A stretch of DNA of 64,000 nt from Casuarius casuarius (Eukaryota; Chordata; Aves; Casuariiformes; Casuariidae): NCBI GenBank assembly GCA_003342895.1, contig PTFA01000055.1:1-64000 (forward strand), given 5' to 3'. This document shows positions 49,561 through 61,490 of this stretch, in pieces (within the stretch, counting starts at the first letter, position 1; each line of letters begins with the position of its first letter). The position numbers were made by a program, and so were the translations under genes. The notes beneath the pieces are model-generated. The model had not been told where the DNA came from. It was given only the letters and a program-made list of their open reading frames with translations, and made no database searches.

Positions 49561-50749
49561 AAATTATTGCAGAGTCTACAATCAACAAATTCAAATGTTT
49601 TGAAAAGTCCCTTTTCTATGTTGGGAATTTCTATTTTGAGAATTGAAAAAAAGGCAAAAAGGGCATTTTTGCTTTTTAAAAGTAATCTGAAATTTCCCAC
49701 AAAAATGCCTTTAGATCCTCATGTGACTGGCTTTAGAGATGGTGGTTGTTTTTTCTAGAAATTGCCAAGTGCTTGAGCTCAGATAACTACATCTGAAAAA
49801 TCTGGCCTAAATATATTTGCATATTGTGTGCAAACTTCCATATTGTGCAGAGCTTTGAGGTGAATCTGCCTCTCTGTGTTCTTCTAATAACCTCCCCTTA
49901 AAAAATGAAAGGACTTATAAACTCAAAGCCAGTTTTTATTAGATCATAAATTAAATTCCTTAGCTTTTGTTATAGAGAACGCATAAAGAAAACTCTAAGT
50001 GAGTAAATGAGAACAGAAATCAAAAGAGGTTATAAATAACTTTCCTTCTGCCCACTGTGTCCTTTCAGGACAAGTTCTTGCTTTCAGGCAAGGTTTCAAA
50101 CAACTCAGTGGCTTTCTGTCTTTTTCCAAGCTCTGCACCATTTTCTCTGTTTCTAGGAAGCTTCTTCCTCTGCAGTCTGGCTGTCTGCATCCTGCTCAGT
50201 ATTTGTGGGGTCTCATGAGCTTCAGATTCATAGTTCTCTGCTGATTCTCTTGCTCCTCTGCTCCTGTTCTGTCTCTCCCCCGAAAAGATGTGTTTTCTCC
50301 TCTCCTTTATGGGATCCATTTGGCCTAGGTACCCTTCCTAAAGAGACACGCTGCCCTACTGAAGGTGAACAAGTTGAAATACGGTCCGTCAAGCTGTACA
50401 AGATTTTGTAGCTATGAACAAACTGAAACAAATAAAACAATAGGAAAAGGTTGCTGTGACAGTGATAGAAGTACTTCTTAAAATAACAGTACAAAGAAAT
50501 ACTATTTACAAGTCCCAAATGACAGTATAAGTCATGCTCACTGAAAAATCATATGAATCAAAAAAAACTATACACTTAGTGTAGTGGTATTCTGTTCATG
50601 TAGTTTCATGACTATTTAATAGGAGTAAGACTGTTGCAGTCAAGCTCATAATAATTACTCGGCATAGCCTGGGTATAGCAAAACTGTAAATGGATTAATG
50701 GCTCTCGCTGCCGGAAAATAATTCACTTTTTATTGTACAGCCACAGGGT
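49561..50749. other. Unique DNA, no gene recognised
   Basis: The part 50040-50300 is pyrimidine-rich and yields a highly charged 84-aa frame on the minus strand (50319-50065). Its Arg/Glu/Lys content is explained by the GA-rich complement and no domain is seen. Confidence 0.45.
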
Positions 50750-51480
50750 AGAATCATAGGATCATGTAGGTTGAAAGGGCCCTCTGGAGGCCATCTAGTC
50801 CACCTTCCTGCTCAAAGCAGGTGCAGTTAGATTGGGTTGCTCAGGGCCTTGTCCATTTAGGTTTTGTTTATCTCCAGAGCTGGAGATTCCACAAAGTCTC
50901 TGGATCCCTGTTCCAATATTCAATCATCCTAATGGTTTAAAAAAATAATAATCCTGGTATCTATTCAGAATTTCCTGGGCTCTAGCTTGTGTCTGTTGCC
51001 TCTCATCCTTCCGCTGTGCACCTCTGAGAAGAGTCTGCCTGCGTCTTTTCTATACGCTCCCATTAGGTAGCTGTTGACAGCAATAGGATCCTCCCTAAGC
51101 CTTCTTTTAAGGCTGAACAAAGCCCTGGTCCCTCAGCCTCTCCTTGTGCATCATGTGCTCCAGCTCTCAAACCATGTTGGCCTTTTGCTGGACTCACTCT
51201 AGTATTGTCCATGCCTTGTACCAGGGAGTCCAAAATGTGTCTCAGTTCTCCAGACGTGGTCTCAGAGGGGCTGAGTGTAGGTGAGGGATCACTTCCCTCC
51301 CTCTCCTGGCTGTGCCTGTGTTCATACAGCCCAGGAGGCTGTTGGACTTCATGGCTGTCGGGGCCCTGGCTGGTTCTTGTCTCTCACTCGCCGTCCCCTG
51401 GGGCCCTCCAGCCGTTTCTGCAGAGCTGCTCCCCAGGCAGTCTGTGCCCAGCCTGGGCTCTTGCACAGGGACAACCTTTG
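50750..51480 (-). mobile_element. CR1 LINE remnant, about 730 bp
   Basis: The left end reads AGAATCATAGGATCATGTAGG, the inverted CR1 terminal region, followed by 'ccatctagtcc', 'ctggagattccac' and other CR1 blocks up to 'ttgctggactcactct' near 51187. Beyond that the minus-strand frame 51517-51242 matches late ORF2 (a SLLGCM...GREVI pattern), with the same gene region as the copy at 19815. Stops and frame changes between blocks show it is inactive. An A-rich insertion lies at about 50939-50951. Confidence 0.9.
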
Positions 51481-51642
51481 TAAGTATGCTGTTGAAATCT
51501 TTGAAGGATTGCTTCAAGACTTGGCAGTATTTTCAGCAATGTGTCAAACATTGTCTTTTTGTAAATGTCTTTTTGTGAAGCTTGGACCAGAGTAAACCTT
51601 GGGTACTGAAAGTTTTGCAGGTTCTTCTGAATCTATGATCTT

Positions 51643-51732
51643 TAGAATAGAAAGTTAGGAAAACTGGGACTGGAAGGGACCTGTCATAGTCATCTAGTCC
51701 AACCCCTACTCACACCTGGCTAACCTCAGTGT
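51643..51732 (-). mobile_element. CR1 3'-end fragment
   Basis: Carries 'actggaagggacct', 'catctagtccaacccc' and neighbouring bases of the inverted CR1 3' UTR. It has the same orientation as the copy at 50750-51480, about 160 bp away, so the pair are two separate insertions or one disrupted tandem arrangement. Confidence 0.82.
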
Positions 51733-51807
51733 TTTTAAAAGGAAAGCTGATGATTAAAGCATAGTAGAATGTATATATCAATCAGGAAAGATAAAATTAA
51801 AAATAGG

Positions 51808-51832
51808 TCATGTAACCTATAAAGTTACATGA
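51808..51832. other. Small perfect hairpin
   Basis: TCATGTAAC (51808-51816) and GTTACATGA (51824-51832) are exact reverse complements around a 7-nt loop. No flanking T run or RNA-gene signal indicates a function. Confidence 0.5.
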
Positions 51833-52057
51833 AGTAACTTATTGTGAATCCTATGAGGTACCCTAATAAATGTTAGCACTTGAAACCATTCCAGTGCGAA
51901 TAAGAACATGCATATGGGTTTCAAATATACACTGAATATAGAATTATTAATTATTACAAATAATGGGACCAGTGTGCATGATTTAGCAATAATATAGAGC
52001 CTGTGGCTCTGTGCATCCTATACACAAAATGACTACAGATAGCTTCCTTTTGGAGTC

Positions 52058-52078
52058 TTTTTTTTTTTTTTTTTTTTT
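52058..52078. repeat. Poly-T tract (21 nt)
   Basis: Uninterrupted T run. No recognisable retroposon body beside it. Confidence 0.95.
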
Positions 52079-52759
52079 CCTTGAGAGAGTTGGAAGCATG
52101 AATTAGAGTTGTAGATAGTGAAGACTTACTGCCCCCAGGTGTCTATATAAGGATTTATTTGATTAGGAGGATCATTCCTCTTTGATTTGCCTGAGGCAGC
52201 AGTTCCCTCAAGAATACATCCTTTTTCCTACCAAAGAAATCCGACTCTACACTTTTATCTTAGGTATCTAAGGCCTTTTGCTTTGTTTTAAAATATATAG
52301 TATATAAAGGATATCACTGTGAGAGGAGTAATTCAGATCATGTCTCAGGCTCTGACCGAAAACCTAAATTGAGTTTTACTCAAGAAACAGGCTTTTTTAA
52401 TTGGGAATGGACAAACTTTGAATATGTAACCTTCATACAGCTAATGGGTTTGAACAAATGAAACCAGATCTCACCCAGCTCACTTATAGTCACTGAAAGA
52501 ACAAAACTGGGGTTAACTGTCAGAGGAGAAACAGGAAAACAGTAGTGAAGGAAGCATGATTTACAAACCCGGAAACACCATAATAAAAAAATAAAATGCA
52601 AATCTTGGAAAAGAAGGTATTCGCACTTGATTCTTTAGAGGCCTGAGGAGTAATAGCAACTATTTGTATCTGTCTTTTTACAGTAGAGCCCCTGGAGAGC
52701 TGATGCTGTGTTCCTCCTCCTGCTTTTCTGTTGAACTAATTCTCTGAACAGGACACTTT

Positions 52760-53095
52760 CTGCATTTCATGTGTCCCTGAGCAGGTAAGTGCTACTGTAT
52801 GACTGGAGAAAGTGGGCTTCTGCTGGGTCCTGGGCTCTGCGGAGGCACTAGGAAAGGTGGATTTTAATGGGAACTGCCCTTCGCTAGCTCGGGACCCTCT
52901 CCCTATCACCTGGAGGCACCTCTGTCACACAGACCCATTGCGCCAGCAGCCTGTCCCACGCCGTGTGGTGTCTCTCGGGTGAGTCAGCCGAGCGCCTTTG
53001 TCTGTACGCACCCGCAGGATATAGCAGCACGGCTTGCAGTCGCAGAGCCCACTACTTGCTTGGAGGAGAGATATGTGCCGGTAGGTGTCGAGGTC
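52760..53095. promoter_or_regulatory. Isolated CpG-rich patch, possible promoter or first exon
   Basis: About a dozen CpG dinucleotides fall in about 250 bp (52835-53090) within DNA that is otherwise nearly CpG-free. The patch holds an AP-1 type TGAGTCA (52980-52986) and is entered by an excellent splice donor GAGCAG|GTAAGT at 52785; a second donor-like GTAGGT lies near 53081. No open frame of note crosses it. It could be a small CpG island of an unannotated (possibly non-coding) transcript, an enhancer, or a decayed GC-rich transposon; no family is recognised. Confidence 0.35.
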
Positions 53096-56000
53096 CCTAA
53101 CAGTCCAGTCTTGCCAAAGGCCATCCCAGCACTATAGCATTTCCTTAAGTTAATAAATAGGTATATATATTTATGATAACAAAAGCATACATGAATAACA
53201 GTGTTACTTAGGATGTGCTCTTAGTGATGCTTGCAAGATAAATTTAGCCCAGCTGAAACAGGACTCGAATAGAAAGGCATCAGTTGCAGGAACCTGTGAT
53301 GTATCAGGTGGCATTCTTCCCTTGAGATATACAAAACCTAATTACATTCACCAGCGTATGACAGAGACCAGTACATGATTTGCTGTTTTTCAGATAACAG
53401 CTTAATCCATGCTCCTTAACACTTGTGGTTACTGAAGATTTAGAGATTTTACGGTCAGGTAACTATTAAATCATGTTGCCAGACCTACCAGAACACGTTA
53501 CTCTGACTGTGATCCTTTCTGCAATGTTTTCAGTATTTGTCAGTGACCTGAATGAATTACACATGGAGTGTTTACATTCTATTTATCAATTTGTTGGCAG
53601 TTTCAAATGGTACAATAGTCTTACCTATTTCTTGAACTAAACCATTTAATATAGTTCTTTAAAAAGCAGTGCTATATTAATTTTAGAGGTATTTCCACTT
53701 AAGGAATATTGAAATTTATCCTGTAAAGAGCTAATCCGTGTTTTCCCTGAGCTGAAAGGACTGCCTAAACTGAAGATTTTATTACTGAGTATCTCTAAAT
53801 CTAAATAAGAAATGATACATACATATTTAATATTACATTAGAATAGTGAAGGCAGTGAGGTTAGTGCAGGGTAAATCCCTACCTTTCAATTTTTTAAATG
53901 AGTGAAACAAAGAGAAACTCTATATTGACTAAATACAGTTTTAGAGCTATGGTGCCTCTGTTTGCCATCACTTATTCACCTACTTTCTTCATGCAATTCA
54001 GAGCTTCTGTAGCTCTTTTTTAGTGTACAGAAGTAAACCTCTACCATTAAAAATAGAACTTAACAGATCCTATATGTCACTTTTATAAATGAGTGGTTTA
54101 AATGATCATCTAAAGACCAGATTGTGCCTGGGGCGCAAATATAAAACTTGCATGCAATGGCTAAATTCTACCCTAACTTAAATCTGGAGAAGTTGTACTG
54201 AAAACAGAAAACATAGTCCCTAATAGATAGTCACAACTATACGCAACACATCCAGCTGGCACAAAGCTAGTGCTACCACAAGAATAAACATTTACTAGAA
54301 AGGAAACCTCCAATTATTTGTCTTGCAACCTTGCCTTACTAGATAAATAAAGTTCCAATACAGGCTTGCTTTTAAGGATTTCAGTATTGCTTAAGACATA
54401 ATTGCAGGCAGACATGTTCTGATTATACACAGGAACAGATGTTTTGGAACATGGTATGTTAAACACAGTAGGTGCTTTCCGTCTGGATGCTGGTGGGGAA
54501 TAGCAGATCAGCCTCCTTTTGCTGACCTCGCAGAAGGCGGTGACAGTTTTGAGGGATGAAGGGCAATGAAGGGACCTCCTGACAGGACATTGGCTGGCTG
54601 TTACCTGTGTCCACTGTCCAACAGGCTTCCCAGTTTGGTGACTCTACGTTCTGTGACAACAGTCTCCGTGATTGAATATAGACACTGAAAATATGATAAT
54701 GTGCTTGCAGAAAGATTTGTGATTCTCACAAATTCCTGTGTTACTCTGTTATATAGAAGGAACCACATTGGCAGGCTAAGGCAATCTCCCACTCCTTATA
54801 TTTTCTCTTTGTATATCTGTATACTGTACACTTTCAGAATATTGTACTTCTGAGACATCATTAGGAATAGGCATTTAAGTCATATCACAGTATTTAATGA
54901 AGGAAATTAAGCTCTTTAGTCCTCCCTACCTTTCCACCAGCAACTTTGTAAAGTGTCCTGTATGCATTTTTTTGCACTTCTGTACAGAGGCAAAGAATTT
55001 TTGCATTTTGCATGCATTGGACTACATCTTCTAGGAGTAAATCAACATAGTTTTGTTGACTGAACTAGAGATCTGCTGGTGATTTGTCTGTGGGTGCATG
55101 TGAAGATTCCAATACCTGTACATGCAAAAGTTAAAGTTTATTCTCTGTTTTCTGGTAATTGGTTTGAAATCTTGTGCAAACTTGAACTCAGAATTATGCA
55201 ATCTACTGATGTTTTGTTGAAGCAGTTTAAAAGACAGCCTTGTCATTAGCAAGATGGCTGAGTGGATTTATAAATGCTAATTCCACTGATACAGACAGAA
55301 TATAGAGATAGTTTTAAATATATATGTATATCAGTTTGTACTTTGTGTGTAAATGAAGAGATTATTCAGCCAGTAAAAAGGGAATTAGAAAAGTAACAGA
55401 TCAGTGTGCTTGTAAGAGCGTTTATATGCTTGTGAAATACACTGTTTTATTGGACTTGATTATTTTTTGTCTAGCTAAGTTATTTCACAATAAATACTTC
55501 TTGTATGGAGTTTGCCACCACTACTAATTGCTTGTTACAATATACAGTATTTTTATGGCATAATTTAGAGTTTTTTCCACTTGCTTTAAATCAACTTAAA
55601 AAATTCACTATCTTCAGTAACCCCCTGCATGATTATGAGATAAAGGGAAATATCATTTAGGAACTATGTGAATTTGTAACTATGTCTTTGTGAGTGGAAG
55701 GTTTGGGAGTTTTTGTTTGTTTGTTTTCAGTTTGGATTTGGGGTTTTTTAGTATGTACAAATGCCATCTTCTAGCTAAAGTCCGGGTCCTGAGGGGCCTG
55801 GATGCTGCAGGTATCATCCTCTGGTATCCGTCAAAATCTGTTGAGCGTAGATATGATCTGTTAAGCCCCTAACCAGCTGATTGTTCTGTTTCTTATACTC
55901 TTGCTGTAGTGTCTGCTTCTGCCATGCTGGATACTGTGGCCAGGTGGGCCACTAATGTAACTCAGTGCAGCTGACTTTATTATGTTTTCTGTTATGTCAA

Positions 56001-58590
56001 TAGCTGAAGATTTTAACCAACAAAGTTGGAGGAAAAAATGTTTCCTAAAGTATTTTTTATTCCCTGAAATATTGGTCAATTGTGAAACAGTCTCCTAAGA
56101 AAGTGGAAGGAACGCTGTTATTTAGAGCTATTCAAAGTAACTTGTTCCTCTAGTCAAGAGGAATTTCAAGATGGGCAGTCCCTTTCCTGATCTTCTCAGT
56201 AGCTATTCTCTGTATCACTTCCTTTTCAAACATATCAGTGACCAAAGCTCTATTAATATTTTGGCTATCTCAGAATATTCATGAGAATACATGAAGCTTT
56301 TTTTATAATAGTCCTACTTCTTTATCTCACTTGAATATATTTTCCCTGGTTTATTTAAATCTGATATTTAACTTTCCTATGGCTTCCTAGCCACCTAGTC
56401 TGAAATATTTCCTCCCCTTCTTATTTCCAATCACTGAGATCCCACATCTTTTTATTTAGTCCCTATGTGCATGCCCTCACACTTTGTATTATAACATTTA
56501 TATTATTTCATTTCTAAAGATCACCCAAATTCTTATAAATTTCACAGATATTTGTAGTTATGCTATCGTTCCAGAGAAAACCTTCCATCTTTACAGTGTA
56601 TTTCAGTACTGTGGCTTTTAGAAGAAACTTCAGCCTGTTTGCATTTGAGCATTAACCTATCCAGTATACATCACGTTCTTCTTATCATAGGCTATTAATG
56701 TGATTAATTCCAAAGTAATTGTGTCATGTCTCCCACCAGACCCTTTCTATACAAATTACATTGCATGCCACAATTTTGTATCTGAATAAATAGATGCATG
56801 GCTCATACCTAGACTATTCAGCTGTTTCCTGTAGTGGAGAAACTATGGGATGGAAATTCTTTGCTTGTTATGAAACAATATACTTGCTTGTGATTTAGCT
56901 AAGCTTCTTTCTGAAGTAGCTTTCTCATTTCATTTGTTCGTGGTAAGCTTATAATTCTAGTGTCTTTTCAAGGACGTTTAAGCATCAGTAATCTTCCTCT
57001 GAAGTTTTTTACCTTGTCTTGTGACGCTTCCTAGCAAAATAGTATATAACAGTAGAGTCCTATTAAAAAATTTACTAAGGAGGCTTCTCTGAGTCTAGCT
57101 CAAATCAGCTAAAGAATTTAGTTTGGCAGAATTACCAGACATGTTCCTAGTACAGATTATAACTTCTTTTCAGAAAACAGATGAAAAATGAGAGTCAGTT
57201 TCTATAACCCAATCAGCTTTTCAATTTGCCCTTGATTTGAAGTAGCTATTTCTGCCTTTGAATTTGAGTGTCCCAGTAGTTATAAAAGAGATAAAGAATA
57301 TAAATGTCTAAACAATTTATGGTGCAGGTTTCAGAACTGTAAGGAAAGAGATGCGAAAATTAACCCTTGTTTTTAGTTTCTGCAGAGAAACAAAAAGCAA
57401 AAGAGCATCAAAGCATCAACTCTCCCATACAGCATCTTATGCTAACCTTCATGTATAATGAATACATATATCAAATAAAAATTTGGAAAAAAAGAGGAAA
57501 AAAAGAAGAAGAAAGGATTATGTTTATATTCCCTATTATATTCCTACTCTACTAATTTTCAGTCAGAGCCAGAACTGAATGGTCTTCTAATGACTCGCTT
57601 GCCAAACATAAAGAAAGAGCTCTGACATTTTATAGTGAAGTAAGACCTCCCTACAGAAGAAAGAAACTGTGAGAGAAAACATAGAGCACAGGTTGAACCT
57701 GCTCTTCAGCCTATTTACTATTGTTTTGCCTGCTGTTCTAACAAATGACCAAGAAGATTATGATGTATTAGATCCTGCTCTTTATTGCTACTGATATAGT
57801 TATTAGTATTTTTACTCCATGCATGCCTTAGTTTAGCATATTTTAGTTTAGCAAGAGAAAATGGTCAACGTAAATCACTATTCAGTAAACTCATATGAGT
57901 CATTCAAAAATGATTTTAGGCCCTAAGGAGCCTGTAAACACTGGGAATCAAAAGGTATTTCTTTCTCAAAAGATCATCGCTATTTGAGAGAAGCAGACAG
58001 ACAAATAACCAGAGAAGATATAACATGTATAGCTTTTTCCCTTTTTCTAATATCTTTTTCCTTTGAGGAAGTATTAAGTCTGACCAAAGGTCCTCCTAGT
58101 TTGATAAGAAATGCCAAGGGAAGCATAGATGAAATGGTATGAAGACTGGGTAGTACTTAGCCAGGATACTCCCCCAGTGTTTCATGACTAAAGGGGTCTC
58201 TGATTCAGACATAATATCGTGATGCTTTTTTCTTTCATGAACTTGTTCAGCTGTTACGAACCCTGTAGATGCTTTTAGCATCTGCAGTATCTTGTATCAG
58301 CTAGTTTGAAAGCTCAGCTATAGCTTATTGCTTCCTTTCCTTAAACCTACTAATTGCTGGTTTCACTTGATGACCCTAGTTTTTATATTGCAAGAGACAG
58401 TGGACCGGAACACCTGTGATTTTACTTTGGCATCATTTTAGTTTCTTCTGGCTTTACTTTGTGAATAAGAAAACATGAGAACTCATATTAAAAACATAGT
58501 CTTTAATCAGGCATATCTGGGAAGAAGATTTGCTTCTAAAGGTTGCAGAATTGTTTTGGTCTATTGACCCGTAAAGTGGGCAAACTCTCC
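53096..58590. other. AT-rich unique DNA, no gene recognised
   Basis: No transposon, RNA gene or convincing exon recognised. A purine-rich stretch (57478-57512) gives a Lys/Glu-rich chance frame. The frames at 54459-54792 (minus) show no domain. Confidence 0.45.
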
Positions 58591-61490
58591 TTCTTGATGT
58601 GAGAGCTGGCAGCACAGTTAATTTGAGATCTTCTAACTGAAAAATCCCTTTAGCAACATGTGCTCCTCTCTCTGCCAGGTCACTCGCCTGCGAAGCGAGG
58701 ATGCTGACAGTAATACTTCTGAAATGGAACTGCCCTTCGGAATTACTGCAGCAAACGTTGCTGTTTCTTATCATGAAAATTTTCCATGAGGGAAAGTCTC
58801 ATCTGGCAAATACAGCTTGCTGCTAGTGATTATTTCTTCCAAGATTTGAAAGTTAATAGGATGCATTTTAACTTATATATGCATCTATGAAGAATTAGAA
58901 CTCCTATAAATCCAAATATAGATGCTGATTTCTGGATTTACAGAAAAATCTCTTTTCTTTCTACATATCTAATTGGATTATTTCCTAGGTTGTATTAGAT
59001 AATAAAGTAGGTATGCATCTCTTTTCAGTTTTATCATTCTACAAAGTTATTTGTGTAATGTTTTCAATTCCAGCTGAGTTGTTGAGATATGAAATGACAT
59101 TCATAAAATACTGTGAAGCCATCAAGTAGATTTTAATGTATCATGTCTTCTTAAAACTGCTATTTGGTTGGGGATTCTTCCAGTTCAGGTATTAAATATG
59201 ACTGAGGAGGCTAACAGTGCTAACTGTTGTTTTGTCATACATTTTAAAATAGATATCTGATTGTATATCAATCCATAATTTGCACTCTGGGTTTAGTAGA
59301 TCCAAGCCAGAGAGGAAAGAATCATAATGTCCAAATAGACACAGGTAATCCAATGTGTGGATGCTTGAAGCAAAACAAACATCACTAGTTTAAAAATAAG
59401 GGTACATTTTAAAACTTATTTACATAAATGCTATAAAAATCTTTGACTCACTAGCTCTGGCAATTTATGCTGCAACAGTTTAAGAGACTGTGATTTCCAC
59501 CTGTCTGTCAAACTACTCTCTAAGAGATTATTGCCTCTGAGAAGTCTGTTAATTTAAGAAAGCAAGGCCACAGATGACTCTTCATTTTGTTCTTGGCCAT
59601 TTAATAGGGTTTAACAGATTCTAGACTTGACTTGACTGTATGATAAAGTCTATTTTCCTTTCTTTTTATTTTCTTGATGTATTAACCTTACTCATGAAAA
59701 TAAGAGGTGGTGGATGACTGTTGGGCCTGAGGACCGATTTAACAGTGCAGCTAAGCTGACCTAGCAGCTAGCTATTGTCAAAAGCAGGGCCAACCCCTAG
59801 TGTGGGCTGCACCCTCATTCCCCTGTTTTTTGTCAGCTGTCTGATTAAGTCAGTTCATGGAGATAAACTTTAAGAAAAATAATTCTATGGAAGAAAGTGA
59901 TTATTTTTCGCTGGATGAACAAGCTCTGAACAGCTCATGGAGAGCTCACAAAGGCGCCAATGAAATAGGAGTGGTAGCTGCAGAAACAGGGAGGTGGGAC
60001 CATCCCATTCGTGGCAGCTAGTTGCTAGATTATCAGTGACAGAGCGTCAGCCTGTGCCCTGCCTAACTGCAGGCAGTCTGTGACCCCAGAGTTTTAGGCT
60101 CTCTTCCCATGTTCCTGTTATTTGCAAATAGGCTCTAGTTAACCCTTCTCAGGACAAATTTATTTCCAAATTTATCTTCAAAAGAATGGCACCCTATGTT
60201 GCCATAGGTGCCCTATATTGCAATCTTGGCCCTTGAAGCTTGGCAGAAGCATGTACTGCAGGTTTTCGGCACTTCCAAGACGGGGATTCATATTGAGAAT
60301 GATACAGTACGTCTTTATGTTCAGAGGTCCCTAAGAAACAAAGCTGTGTATTACTGACAAGATTTAAAAGTTTAAAATAAAGTTTACTTTTTCTATCAAG
60401 GTAAGGGTTAAGAACACCATTCTTTGCTCGTTAAAGGGCCAGAATGTCCTGGAGAGTCCTTAGATTTGTTTGAACTGTCTTTGTTTGCATCTCCCTACAC
60501 AGAGAAGCAGCGTGCTATGTATTTCGTCATCCAAACCTGAACTCCACTTTTCTTTCTCCCTGCACTTTTAACAGCCTTCTATCTAACTACAGTGGTTAGG
60601 CACTGAGACATCACATGCTAATGAGCAGGATTGGGCTTCTCCTTAAAGTTGCTTAATTAGCATTTCAGTCATGTCTCAGTGTATCTCTGATGCACAAGGG
60701 TGTATCTAGGTGTCACTACTTCTGATGGCTTTATTACAAACATGCATTCAGAGGTGTGAGCCTGCCTGGAGGCTGAGACCTACAGACGGGCTTGGTAACT
60801 GCAGCACTCAATGTTGCAATGTCTCTTTTTTTGGTACTGACATCCCCCAGCAGAATCACAGCTCTGAGAGAAACACGGTGGTTTCCTATACAATTCTGGA
60901 AAGGAGTTATGTGCCTCAAAAAGAAAATTCATCATGCTGAGGAAGGAACAACCTGTGCCTCACTGGACATACTAAACTACTAGGAAGTACTGAAGATAGT
61001 GGTATTTTAAAACTTGCTGCCATCATTTTCAAAATTCATAACTGCAAGAATAATCAGTGATATGAGCTCAGACATCCATTTAAAATGTTTAAGCTATTCT
61101 GTCCTATTTTGGCAGAAGGAAATTAGGAAAGTGTAACCTCTGGGTTTGGAAAATGATACCATCCACAGCTTAATTCTGCTTCCTTGACCTGTTAGAAGAC
61201 ACATCAGTTCTTACTGCCCCAACTGTACTGAAATAATTTAAGCAAAATTTTCCTGTATAGGCAAAACTCCTGTTTTGAGGGACTGGAAAAGACGATGGCA
61301 AAATGGAAGCAGAAGGCTGAAGAAGAGGCAGATAGTTTGATCTCTAAACCTTAGAAACTTCCTATCTGAACCCTTTTTATGAAATTAATGCTTCTTAGCT
61401 GATCTTTCTTCAGTTCTGCAGTCAGAAAATAATGTCCTTTGCTGATATTTCAATTTCCTATCTCAGTTTGTCCTTTCCAAATGCATTTTA
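58591..61490. other. Unique DNA, possible non-coding conserved stretches
   Basis: No gene or transposon recognised. The intervals 58600-58780 and 59700-60080 have balanced composition and no repeat signature, and could be regulatory elements. The frames at 58454-58774 (minus) and 60710-60983 have no recognised domain. Confidence 0.35.

Noticed and set aside
50065..50319. 84-aa highly charged minus-strand frame
   Set aside because: The Arg/Glu/Lys content follows from a GA-rich strand, and there is no domain or splice context.
51242..51595. Plus-strand frames of 88-104 aa
   Set aside because: They are antisense to, or run out of, the CR1 remnant at 50750-51480.
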